This document shows, piece by piece, positions 9,768 through 17,587 of a stretch of DNA of 64,000 nt. Both the position numbers and the translations under genes were made by a program. Below the pieces are notes generated by a model, which saw only the letters and a program-made list of their open reading frames with translations, was not told where the DNA came from and did not search any database. Numbering within the stretch: the first letter of the stretch is position 1; each line of letters opens with the position of its first letter. Origin of the DNA: 20CM-2-55-15 sp963738025 (GTDB lineage Bacteria; Acidobacteriota; Terriglobia; 20CM-2-55-15); contig CAVTWA010000075.1 of NCBI GenBank assembly GCA_963738025.1, forward strand, positions 1-64,000, in the 5' to 3' direction.

Positions 9768-9773
9768 TATAAT
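9768..9773 (+). promoter_or_regulatory. -10 element TATAAT for the enolase-superfamily gene
   Basis: TATAAT preceded by AGAG, 23 bases before ATG 9797. The same AGAGTATAAT word occurs upstream of the carboxylesterase gene on the minus strand. No good -35 hexamer was found at 16-18 bases. The complementary strand reads TATACT over nearly the same bases, about 10 bases from the divergent FAH start, so the two promoters may overlap. Confidence 0.45.
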
Positions 9774-9796
9774 TCGTCACCAAAAAAGGGGTTGAT

Positions 9797-11167
9797 ATGA
9801 ACATCGATCGCAGGACGTTCACCAAAACGCTGGCTGTCGCCGCAGGCGCGCTGGCGCTCCCGTCGTGGCCCACAAAAGCAGCCGCCGCAAAGCTGCCGGT
9901 CAATCGTGTGACAAAAATCCGCTGCTACTATCCGCCCAACTACCAGTCGAATGGTCCGCAGGCTTTTCCGCAGAGCAACATGGTCGTGCTTGTCGATACG
10001 GAAGCGGGGATTACCGGAATTGGCCAAGGTGGATCGCCGGACACCGTGCGCAATATGGCGCGCAGCGTGATCGGCAAGAACGCCTTCGACACCGAGTTCA
10101 TCTGGCAACACGGATTCATGGACGGATTCTATTCACCAGGGAAGGAACGTTTGCATGCGCTCGGCGCGATCGACCTCGCGTTGTGGGATATCAAGGGCAA
10201 GGCGCTGCAAACGCCTCTCTACGAATTGTTCGGCGGCCAGGCGCGCCAGCACATCGAACTCTATGCCACCAACGGCGTGCCGCAGGGCTTAATCCCGCAA
10301 AACGATCTGCAGCGGATGAGCTTAAAGGAGCGCGCCGCGGCGACGATGGCGGCAGGCTATCGCGTGTACAGAGTGGACAGCTCAATCGCTCCAACACCAA
10401 CCGGCGGAGGTGCAGGACCGCGGGGCGGGGGCGCACGCGGGGGCGCGCGCGGCGGTAATGCCGCCAACACGCCTGTCGGCGTGTCCGGGAGTCGCGGGAC
10501 TTTCAACTCGCGCTCACGAATCCGCGAGATCGGCGAAGCTGCAGCACAGATTCGCGAAGGCATCGGTCCCGATGGAGACTGGATGATTGATCTTCACCAG
10601 AGCTTTGATTTTCCCGAAGCTGTCGAAGTCTGCAATGTGATCGCGCCGACGCGGCCCTTTTGCGTGGAAGATCCATTACGAGAGGAACAGTTTCGCACAC
10701 AGATCCCAAAACTTCGCTTAATGACCACTGTTCCTCTGGCCGCCGGAGAAGAGTGGGGCACTCGTGCGGACTTCAGTCCCCTCGTTGAACAGCGCGATAT
10801 CGACTTTGCGCGAGCATCGCTGCCGAACGTCGGCGGCATTACGGAGATGCTCAAAATCATGGCGCTGTGCGATCTGCACAAGGTCGGCATCGTGCCTCAC
10901 TTCACCGGCCCGATTGCGACAGTTGGCCATATGCACACGATGATGGCTTTCCCGGGCCAGGTCCTTATGGAATACAACCAGCACGATCGGCCAGTGCCGT
11001 ACCTGCCCGAATTCCTGGATTTTCGCAACGGCAAGGTGTGGCCGAACGACAGACCAGGGCTGGGAATTTCTATGGATGAGAAGCAGCTCACGTTTATCGA
11101 AGCCATGACGGAAGCAGGACCCGGACCCACATATCTGCGGCCGGACGGATCGCCCACACACTGGTGA
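9797..11167 (+). CDS. Tat-exported enolase-superfamily sugar-acid dehydratase
   Basis: A 456-residue protein of the mandelate racemase/muconate-lactonizing (mannonate or galactonate dehydratase) group. A twin-arginine signal (DRRTFTK, then an Ala-rich core) occupies 1-30. The capping domain follows, then LALWDIKGKALQTPLYELFGG and the barrel with metal ligands in DLHQSFDF, CVEDPLREEQ and AAGEEWG, and the C-terminal active-site histidine in IVPHFTGPIATVGH. A Gly/Arg-rich insert of about 25 residues near 200-225 breaks the usual loop. AAAGGGG precedes the ATG. Sugar-acid dehydratases are normally cytoplasmic, so export is unusual. It is divergent from the FAH-family gene, with which it probably forms a pathway. 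Exact substrate unknown. Confidence 0.82.
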   Translation: MNIDRRTFTKTLAVAAGALALPSWPTKAAAAKLPVNRVTKIRCYYPPNYQSNGPQAFPQSNMVVLVDTEAGITGIGQGGSPDTVRNMARSVIGKNAFDTEFIWQHGFMDGFYSPGKERLHALGAIDLALWDIKGKALQTPLYELFGGQARQHIELYATNGVPQGLIPQNDLQRMSLKERAAATMAAGYRVYRVDSSIAPTPTGGGAGPRGGGARGGARGGNAANTPVGVSGSRGTFNSRSRIREIGEAAAQIREGIGPDGDWMIDLHQSFDFPEAVEVCNVIAPTRPFCVEDPLREEQFRTQIPKLRLMTTVPLAAGEEWGTRADFSPLVEQRDIDFARASLPNVGGITEMLKIMALCDLHKVGIVPHFTGPIATVGHMHTMMAFPGQVLMEYNQHDRPVPYLPEFLDFRNGKVWPNDRPGLGISMDEKQLTFIEAMTEAGPGPTYLRPDGSPTHW

Positions 11168-11174
11168 GACCGGC

Positions 11175-11536
11175 ATGACGTAGCAACAGATCTACGATCC
11201 TTTCGGCAACAAACTGCTTTCGACAGCGGTATCGGCTCTGCCGGTACTTACCCTTTTCTTCGTGCTGGTGGGATTGAAGAAACGAGTGTGGGTTTCGGCG
11301 CTAAGCGGACTCGTCATGGCGGTTGCACTCGCGTTGCTGGTTTTCAAAATGCCTCCTGTGTTAGTGACAACCGCCGCCGGACACGGATTCATTTTCGGGC
11401 TCGTGCGCATTGCCTGGGATCGATCTTTCTGTATAACGTGGCCTCGGAAACCGGACAGTTTCAGATCATGAAGGATTCGATCGCCGGCTTGTCTTCCGAT
11501 AAGCGCCTGCAGCTGGTGCTGATCGCGTTTTGCTGA
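11175..11536 (+). pseudogene. L-lactate permease remnant (LctP/GlcA family)
   Basis: Reading from ATG 11175 gives M-T-stop-QQIYDPFGNKLLS, which matches the N-terminus of L-lactate permeases, where a Trp stands at the third position; TGG to TAG would create this stop. The next 75 residues keep membrane-helix sequence (AVSALPVLTLFFVLVGL, VFKMPPVLVTTAAGHGFI). The frame then slips near 11415, and SIFLYNVASETGQFQIM and DKRLQLVLIAFC follow in another frame, ending at 11536. The remaining roughly 400 residues are missing. This is therefore a decayed fragment. The 110 bases to the next gene show nothing recognisable. Confidence 0.75.
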
Positions 11537-11647
11537 AATGTTCACCATTTCGGGCGCGCCGCGACGGCACAACCGCGATCTATCAATATCAAGACGGCTT
11601 TGCCCACCTTCTCCTTTCTGTTGGGCACGGCGACGGGCAAGCGAATT

Positions 11648-12631
11648 CTATTTCGTGTGTTTACTAAAGAACTTGAACACCTCCGGCATCGCGCCCGCGA
11701 TGATCGTGCCATGATCCAGTCCAGGCATTATTTTGATCTCGCACTGGAAATTCAGCGCCTTGAGCTGATCGGCCAGTGCCTGCGAACTGGCTGGACGAAC
11801 GGTGGTATCGGCTTCGCCCTGCATGATTAGCAACGGAACGTTCTTGAGTTTCGACTGCGCGGTCCATTCGAAGCCGAATGCCGCCGGCGCCAGTGGAGCA
11901 ACCGCGGCCCATTTATCTGCGTACTTTTCGCCCATGTACAGTGCGCCGCCACCGCCCAGCGAGTGGCCCATCAGGTAAATGCGGCGATCATCCACGTTGA
12001 ATTCCTTGCGCACGATCTCCAGGACGTACAACGCATCTTTCTCGCTGAGTTCGGCGACCTTTGCAGGGTCGGTTTCCACTGTTCCCCCGATGGGAGCGCC
12101 CCTGCCTCCACGCCCGGCGGCAGGCGCTGTCTCGGCACCTCTGGCTGGTGCCGCTGCGGGACCGCGGTTGGGAGCGCGTCCGGCAAAGGGCATGCCGAAG
12201 GAACCGCTGGGGCTATAGCCCATCGCACCAACGAGGATATACCCGCCCTCTTCGGCCGCATCAACGGCGGCGGTGCGCATGAACGTACCGTGGTTGCCGC
12301 TAAACCCGTGCAGTGCGAGGACCAGCGGAGCCTTCTTGTCTTTCGTGACTTTCGATGAAACGAACACGGCGTAGGGGAGATTTTCGCCGGTATCTTTGAA
12401 GCCATATTCGCGCAGTTCCACGCGATCATCGACGGGATCTCCTCCAGTGCGCCGGCTCTGGCCAGCCGTTTTGCTTAAAGGCGCACTCGTTACCCTGGAA
12501 GCCCCCGGGGCCAATCGCTGGTCCGCTCGCATCGCTGTGGCAGGGGCACTGGGCGAAGTCTGAGCTGTCAAAAGTCCCACCTGTACGCAACAGAACAGAG
12601 AAACAGCAATAGCCGTTCGTTGAAATCGCAT
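11648..12631 (-). CDS. exported PHB-depolymerase-like esterase
   Basis: A 327-residue alpha/beta-hydrolase. Signal peptide 1-24, then a low-complexity stretch; core motifs are PLVLALHGFSGNHGT (oxyanion strand), GHSLGGGGALY (nucleophile Ser, about 219), QGEADTTVRP (Asp) and GLDHGT (His). A Pro/Ala/Gly/Arg-rich insert (RGAETAPAAGRGGRGAPIGG) lies at about 160-185 in the lid region. It is a close paralogue of the protein at 22256-23275: both share LPYAVFVSSKV, KDKK and the lid insert. AAGGAGA precedes the ATG. Such esterases act on feruloyl or acetyl groups or polyesters; the substrate is unknown. It is the last gene of a minus-strand run of exported hydrolases. Confidence 0.85.
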   Translation of the reverse strand: MRFQRTAIAVSLFCCVQVGLLTAQTSPSAPATAMRADQRLAPGASRVTSAPLSKTAGQSRRTGGDPVDDRVELREYGFKDTGENLPYAVFVSSKVTKDKKAPLVLALHGFSGNHGTFMRTAAVDAAEEGGYILVGAMGYSPSGSFGMPFAGRAPNRGPAAAPARGAETAPAAGRGGRGAPIGGTVETDPAKVAELSEKDALYVLEIVRKEFNVDDRRIYLMGHSLGGGGALYMGEKYADKWAAVAPLAPAAFGFEWTAQSKLKNVPLLIMQGEADTTVRPASSQALADQLKALNFQCEIKIMPGLDHGTIIAGAMPEVFKFFSKHTK

Positions 12632-12680
12632 CGCGAATCTCCTTAATTTTCAGAATCCCCAACCTTCAGCCGATCCAAAA

Positions 12681-13655
12681 TTATCGCCTGCCGGTGTCGG
12701 GAATCCAATGATGTCGAACCATGAAGCGCAGCGCCTGTTCAGGCCACTCCTTAATCGCGTCGTCGTTGAGATTCGCGCCCATCCCAAACCCGTGAGGACC
12801 GTTCTCCAGAATGTGCATTTCGACGGGCACTCCAGCCTTGAGACACGCCTCGTAAAACAGCAGCGAATTCTTCACCGGCACCAGGCGGTCGTTTGTGCCC
12901 TGGACAATGAACACCGGCGGGGTATCTCGCGTGACGTGCTTTTGGGGTGACAAGAGGTCGTACAGGGCCGGGTTGTCCTGCGTGAGATTCGTTCGGGATC
13001 CCCGATGGGTTATCGCATCGTCCGACAGGTCAATTACCGGATAGAGAAGTAACATAAAAGCAGGCTTGGCGCTCAACCCGTCCGTCGCGTCGGCGACGTA
13101 TGGGGCCTCCGGGAGCAGCTTATTGTCATACAGCGTGGCCAGCATAGCGGCGAGGTGCCCACCGGCCGAGCCTCCCAGCACACCGACCTTCGCGGGATCA
13201 ACATGATACTCCTGAGCTCGCGCACGAATGAGCCTCAGCGCGCGTTGGGCGTCCAGCAGCGTCGTCGGATAGTGATAGCGCGGTCCGTGCCGATAGCGCA
13301 GTACGAAAGCCGCCACGTTGCGGGACAAAAAGAACCTGGCAGGTTCCGCCCCCTCACCCGGAACCGTCAACATCTGATAACCTCCGCCGGGCAAAATAAG
13401 GACTCCGGCGCCGGTCGCCTTGTCGGCCTGCGGAATGTAGAGGTCCAACGTCGGCTCGGCCGGGTCCAACTCGGTCTCTCTGCCCGCCACGACATTGGGC
13501 GTCGTGCCGTACAGCTTGATCCGCGGCACGTCATCGGTACGGGTAGCCGATACCGTCGCCTGCATCGCGGCTTCCGTGCGGGAGCTGGAGAAAAGAGCCG
13601 TGCACGCTAACGCCGCGAGAATCGTTCCGATCCCGGCAATCCATTTTCGACGCAT
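12681..13655 (-). CDS. exported BD-FAE/HSL-like esterase
   Basis: A 324-residue alpha/beta-hydrolase with a signal peptide. The start at 13655 (MRRKWIAG) was chosen because AAAGGGG sits just upstream; a longer frame reaches 13715 but overlaps the preceding gene. Motifs: GVLILPGGGYQMLT (HGG-like oxyanion region), VGVLGGSAGGHLAA (nucleophile Ser), VQGTNDRLVPV (Asp) and GPHGFG (His). This group includes acetylxylan and feruloyl esterases and kynurenine formamidase-like enzymes. Given the neighbours, carbohydrate deacetylation is a fair guess. It follows the SGNH hydrolase gene by 14 bases and is probably cotranscribed. Confidence 0.84.
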   Translation of the reverse strand: MRRKWIAGIGTILAALACTALFSSSRTEAAMQATVSATRTDDVPRIKLYGTTPNVVAGRETELDPAEPTLDLYIPQADKATGAGVLILPGGGYQMLTVPGEGAEPARFFLSRNVAAFVLRYRHGPRYHYPTTLLDAQRALRLIRARAQEYHVDPAKVGVLGGSAGGHLAAMLATLYDNKLLPEAPYVADATDGLSAKPAFMLLLYPVIDLSDDAITHRGSRTNLTQDNPALYDLLSPQKHVTRDTPPVFIVQGTNDRLVPVKNSLLFYEACLKAGVPVEMHILENGPHGFGMGANLNDDAIKEWPEQALRFMVRHHWIPDTGRR

Positions 13656-13669
13656 TGAACCCCTTTCTG

Positions 13670-14650
13670 CTACCTGGCCCAGCCTTTCAGAGTGTCGGCG
13701 ACGGCGGTTGCCCAAATTTCGTAGCCCTGCGGATTGGGATGAACGTTGTCATTACGAAAACCAATGAGGCGCCCCTGGGCATCGAGAAACTTGTCATTAA
13801 TATTCCTAAAAAAGACATGCTTGCCGTCATCCAGTCTGTCAATGATCCGGTTTGCATCGTCGTTCCTTATACGGCTTGCATCGGTCGGTCCGGCGCCACG
13901 CGGGAAGATCGCCAGGAGCAGGATTTTCGCATCTGGAAAGTCCTTGCGTAGTTCGTAGACCACGGCGCCGACTCCCTCGGCGATCTCAGCTGCCGAGTTC
14001 CCCTGACTGTTGTTATTCGTGCCAATCATCAGCATCACAGCCTTTGGCTTGTGTCCCTGCCCTTCACCATTCTGCAGTCCCCAGAGCACTCCCTGCGTGG
14101 TGTCGCCGGCAACCGCGAAATTCGCAATTTTGACATCACCGAAATACTTCTTCTGCACATCTACGCCGCCTCCCTGGCCCGGATTTTGTTGCCACCAATC
14201 CGTGATCGAATCCCCGGCAAACAAAATATCGAAATCGCCGTTTTTCGCGGTTTCGGCGAAGCCATTGTGACGTTCAGTGGTGCGCACCTGAGTCTGGATG
14301 GGCGCGATGGCGGGGTTGGCCCGTGGCATCGCAACGTTAATCAGATCGGCGTACTTCTTCAACACAGCACTGTCGGCAGAGGTGTTGGTGTCCACGAAAC
14401 GCTTCAACGCCGTATTAATCCTCACTAATTCGTCCGCTGCAGGACGCTGAATAGCGACTTCTGGCGGAACAGGAGCGGGCGGACCAGCAGGAGCACCGCG
14501 CTGTCCCCGCGCGCCAATGCCGCCAGGCGCCTGAGCCGCTGCCTGGCCGGGCGCCCCGTGAAAAGTGGCCTGCGCGGCGAGAGGAACAAGACTCAGAAAT
14601 GGCACTGCGAACAGCAGTGCCGCGAAACGGTGTTTATACTTGTCTTTCAT
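13670..14650 (-). CDS. exported SGNH/GDSL hydrolase
   Basis: A 326-residue secreted esterase. ATG 14650 follows GAGGAGGGTC at good spacing. Signal peptide 1-27, then a Gly/Ala/Pro-rich stretch (about 30-65) and a helical linker. The SGNH blocks are all visible: block I FAGDSITDWW (Ser), block II Gly in NFAVAGDTTQGV, block III GTNNNS (Asn) and block V DNVHPNPQG (Asp and His). Proteins of this type remove acyl groups from polysaccharides or lipids; many resemble platelet-activating-factor acetylhydrolase. It lies between the carboxylesterase and the BD-FAE-like esterase genes, suggesting a set of complementary de-esterifying enzymes. Confidence 0.87.
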   Translation of the reverse strand: MKDKYKHRFAALLFAVPFLSLVPLAAQATFHGAPGQAAAQAPGGIGARGQRGAPAGPPAPVPPEVAIQRPAADELVRINTALKRFVDTNTSADSAVLKKYADLINVAMPRANPAIAPIQTQVRTTERHNGFAETAKNGDFDILFAGDSITDWWQQNPGQGGGVDVQKKYFGDVKIANFAVAGDTTQGVLWGLQNGEGQGHKPKAVMLMIGTNNNSQGNSAAEIAEGVGAVVYELRKDFPDAKILLLAIFPRGAGPTDASRIRNDDANRIIDRLDDGKHVFFRNINDKFLDAQGRLIGFRNDNVHPNPQGYEIWATAVADTLKGWAR

Positions 14651-14715
14651 TTTGACCCTCCTCACTTCTTTGATTGCTGCATCAAGTCGAGGGTGCCGTT
14701 AATTCCATTGAGCAA

Positions 14716-16335
14716 TTACAGCTTCAGGACTTGCTCCATCACCAACCTGGGACCACGATCGGGATCGGACTCGACGCGGCACTCGTTATTGAACAGCATG
14801 GTGTCGCGGGATGCGGCCGAATAAGCGGGCCAATTCGGCAACTTGGGGGTGTTCGGATTTCCCGTACGCGCAAATGCTACCCACGCCGAACTTGTCTTAT
14901 CCGCCAGGGTGTAAGCTTCCGGCATATTTGAGATCAATGGCCCTGCGATCTTGATGTTATTGAACACAAACTGAATCTCGATGGTGTGGGGCGATCGCAT
15001 GTGGCCGCCGCCCTCGGGCGTCTCCCAGTCGTAGCGGTAGGCGAAGACCGGCGCCCCGCGCTGGTCGGCTTTCCGCTTCGCCAGTTCACGCGAGTAGGTT
15101 CCGCGCGGGTGATCGGTCGCGATGAGAATCCATAGATCCCAGGGCGTCGCTTCGGGATGCGCCTTGCGGAAGGCTTCGATGACACGCGCGGGATCCTGGC
15201 CAAGCCGCTTCGACGCGCGCTCTCTCAGTCCGGCCTCGTCGAGCGCAAGCTTCTCCGGCGTCGGCCGGTCGTATAGCGTCTCCTCGGTGTGGGCGTAACC
15301 GATGAGCAATGGAATGTTCGCAGACAGCACAGGAGCTTTAGGATCCCAGGGATGCCCGGGAATCGCCTTGCCATCCACCATCGGTGAATTCGCCGTCACG
15401 CCAGGCTCACGCGCAGTGATCTTCTTCTGCACGGCCGCGTCGGCCGCGAGCAGGCGTGCCATCGGCACGCTTTGCAACTCCCGGATCTGCCCCTCCTTGA
15501 GTCCCAATTCGCCGAGCAGCAGATCCGTGTACTTCACCGCTTCCTCGCGCGTCGTCAAACGAAGGATGGCTCCGCTTTCGATAATCGCTCGATGAAAAAG
15601 CCCTTTTGTGCCCGGCATGGCCATCAGCGTCGCAACCTTTCGGCCGCCTCCGGACTGTCCGAAGATGGTGACAAGATTCGGATCGCCGCCGAATCCCGAA
15701 ATGTTATCGCGCACCCACTCGAGCGCGGCCACAAGATCGAGCATGCCGGAGCTGCCCGACAGCGCGAAGTCGGAACCCATCGCGTCGGCGAGAAACGTAT
15801 AGCCGAACACGTTCAGCCGATGATTCAGCGTTACGACGACGGCGTCATGAGTGTGGGCGAGACTGGTACCGTCGAGAATGCGCCCGGATCCGGAACCGCT
15901 CGAAAACCCTCCGCCGTGCAGCCAGACCATGACCGGCCGCTTGCCTCCGTCTTTCACGCCGGGTGTGAAGACATTCAGTACAAGACAGTCTTCGCTCTGC
16001 TGAGCGGGCGATCCTGCGGCCGTCGTGCCGGAGTTGTCGCCGCCTTGCGGCGCAGTGGGACCGTATGCCAGCGCATCGCGCGTGCCTGTCCATGCGGCGG
16101 GCTTGACAGGCGGCATAAAGCGGTTCGTTCCGCTGGTGGAAGCGCCGTATGGAATCCCCTTGAACACTTTTATACCTTCGACCACGACGCCACGAACTTT
16201 TCCGGCCGACGTCTCCGCGATAGTTGTTTCGAGATCCTGGGCGTAGGCGAGCCTTACCCACGGTGCAAAGCCGGCACCCGCGAGAAGAAGAGCCGTCTGT
16301 TGCGCGAAAGCGCGCCGGCCGATGACGTTTGGCAT
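14716..16335 (-). CDS. exported type B carboxylesterase
   Basis: A 539-residue carboxylesterase/para-nitrobenzyl esterase family protein. An RR-containing signal (IGRRAFAQQT, then a hydrophobic core and AYA cleavage site) suggests Tat or Sec export. Family motifs: FKGIPYG, EDCLVLNVFTP, the oxyanion VWLHGGGFSSGSG, and the nucleophile elbow FGQSGGG with Ser228. This elbow replaces the usual GESAGG. The late histidine is probably the one in GGHMRSPHTIEIQFVFNN. AAGGAGC precedes the ATG, and a TATAAT lies 27 bases upstream. These enzymes hydrolyse carboxylic esters broadly. First of three adjacent esterase genes, followed by SGNH and BD-FAE-like genes. Confidence 0.88.
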   Translation of the reverse strand: MPNVIGRRAFAQQTALLLAGAGFAPWVRLAYAQDLETTIAETSAGKVRGVVVEGIKVFKGIPYGASTSGTNRFMPPVKPAAWTGTRDALAYGPTAPQGGDNSGTTAAGSPAQQSEDCLVLNVFTPGVKDGGKRPVMVWLHGGGFSSGSGSGRILDGTSLAHTHDAVVVTLNHRLNVFGYTFLADAMGSDFALSGSSGMLDLVAALEWVRDNISGFGGDPNLVTIFGQSGGGRKVATLMAMPGTKGLFHRAIIESGAILRLTTREEAVKYTDLLLGELGLKEGQIRELQSVPMARLLAADAAVQKKITAREPGVTANSPMVDGKAIPGHPWDPKAPVLSANIPLLIGYAHTEETLYDRPTPEKLALDEAGLRERASKRLGQDPARVIEAFRKAHPEATPWDLWILIATDHPRGTYSRELAKRKADQRGAPVFAYRYDWETPEGGGHMRSPHTIEIQFVFNNIKIAGPLISNMPEAYTLADKTSSAWVAFARTGNPNTPKLPNWPAYSAASRDTMLFNNECRVESDPDRGPRLVMEQVLKL

Positions 16336-16362
16336 GTCGCTGCTCCTTGGTGAGTTGGCCAG

Positions 16363-16368
16363 ATTATA
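16363..16368 (-). promoter_or_regulatory. -10 element TATAAT for the carboxylesterase gene
   Basis: On the minus strand AGAGTATAAT lies 27 bases before the ATG at 16335. No TTGACA-like hexamer occurs at the normal distance. The next upstream stretch (16378-16410) reads CTCTGTGTAA on the minus strand, a word also found beside the CpxR-like box at 6831-6840, but the second half-site is missing. Confidence 0.4.
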
Positions 16369-16420
16369 CTCTGTCGCGTGAAAACAATTTACACAGAGCC
16401 TTATCCTTCAACCGCGGGAA

Positions 16421-16618
16421 TTATTTTGTACCTTGAACCGCCACTACGGCGTGCCTCTCATGCCGGTGCGGTGCCGGTGAAGGGCCCGGCGGCTGAACGA
16501 ATTCCCAGATCAGGAGGCGTTCACTCTCGCGGATTTTCTTGCCCGACCCGCCGGGAAACGCCGGCGTCTTGACATCCCCATCTACGGTGCCCAGCGGGTC
16601 CGGTTCTTTAAACTCCAC
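16421..16618 (-). pseudogene. short cupin-like remnant
   Basis: A 65-residue frame starting at a GTG, 12 bases after the aldolase stop codon. It contains ERLLIWEFVQPPGPSP and HRHERHAVV, which look like the start of a single-domain cupin with the first metal histidines (HxH). The frame stops directly afterwards, so the second cupin motif is absent. Probably a truncated gene; the rest of the gap up to the carboxylesterase start holds only its promoter. Confidence 0.35.
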
Positions 16619-16630
16619 GACTCACCGATA

Positions 16631-17572
16631 CTACTGCCGCTGTCCGCCGCGACCGCCCCGCGCTCCGCGTCCACCTGTTGGCACGGCCGGCGCATCTTCC
16701 TCTCCGGGAGGCGGCGCGTTTGGATTGACGCCGCGGCCGCCGCGGCCGGCTGGAGTGTAGCCATCATTGGATGGTCCGTTCTGGAAGAATTTCGAATCTT
16801 TGTCGGCCTGTGTCGTTCCGTTTGCCGTGCCGGCGTTGGCCTGTCCGAAAATCTTGCCGGCCCGCAAAACGTCGTCATGGACCTTCTGCACCAGGCGGTT
16901 GTACTCCTCGCTACCTTGCGGGTAGCCGGAGAACGACGCGAGGTCGGCATTGCCGATGATCACTACATCGACCCCGGGCACGGAAGCGATGTCAAAGGCG
17001 TTTGCAACGCCAGTCGGAGTCTCGATCATGATGACGACGAGCATGTTGTCGTTGATCGTCTGGCGGTAATTGACGCCAGGCTTACTCCAGATGGACGATG
17101 CCTGCCCGGAGCCGACGCTTCGCCGCCCGACCGGGGGATAGCGGGCCCACTTTACGGCCTCCCGGGCGCGATCCACGTCGTCGACGGTGGGTACGATGAT
17201 ACCCAGTACGCCAATGTCGGTGGAGTGCTGGATGCGCATTTCCTGCGCGTCAGGCAGCCGGATCATGGGAATGGCGCCGGCGTGCGGGCACGCGGCGATC
17301 ATCGCTTCGATATCCCTGAATTCCAGAGTGCTATGCTGCATTTCATACCACGTGTAATCGTAGTGCTTCGCCGATTCGCAATTGGCGGCAATATCGAACT
17401 TGCTCTGGGTGTAACTGAAGACCCGCTTTCCCTCCAATAGCTTTTGCTTCGCGGTGTTATAAAGCGGCGGTTGGGCGGCTGCCGCTGCTTGCGGGGTTTG
17501 CTGCGCCCGCGCCTCGAGACAGATAGCGCCAATCGCCGAAACCGCGATAAGCACAGTTGCAGTCAATCGCAT
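16631..17572 (-). CDS. exported HpcH/HpaI-family aldolase
   Basis: A 313-residue protein with a signal peptide followed by an HpcH/HpaI aldolase/citrate-lyase-type TIM barrel. ATG 17572 is preferred because AAGGA precedes it. Motifs: WYEMQHSTLEF, PMIRLPDAQEM, LGIIVPTVDDVD, PPVGRRSVG (substrate loop) and VIMIETPTGVANAFDIASVPGVDVV would be the barrel core with the metal Glu in the IMIET segment; then IGNADLA. The C-terminus is a Gly/Arg/Pro-rich tail (GRGGRG, TGGRGARGGRGGQ). These aldolases normally cleave 4-hydroxy-2-oxo acids in the cytoplasm; export is odd. It lies 15 bases after the PQQ gene, so probably one operon. Confidence 0.78.
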   Translation of the reverse strand: MRLTATVLIAVSAIGAICLEARAQQTPQAAAAAQPPLYNTAKQKLLEGKRVFSYTQSKFDIAANCESAKHYDYTWYEMQHSTLEFRDIEAMIAACPHAGAIPMIRLPDAQEMRIQHSTDIGVLGIIVPTVDDVDRAREAVKWARYPPVGRRSVGSGQASSIWSKPGVNYRQTINDNMLVVIMIETPTGVANAFDIASVPGVDVVIIGNADLASFSGYPQGSEEYNRLVQKVHDDVLRAGKIFGQANAGTANGTTQADKDSKFFQNGPSNDGYTPAGRGGRGVNPNAPPPGEEDAPAVPTGGRGARGGRGGQRQ

Positions 17573-17587
17573 GGTGAACATCCTTTC

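Noticed and set aside
16378..16410. Third CpxR-like box upstream of the carboxylesterase gene
   Set aside because: Only one GTAAA half-site (with CTCTGTGTAA) is present; the second half and the TTGACA word are absent.
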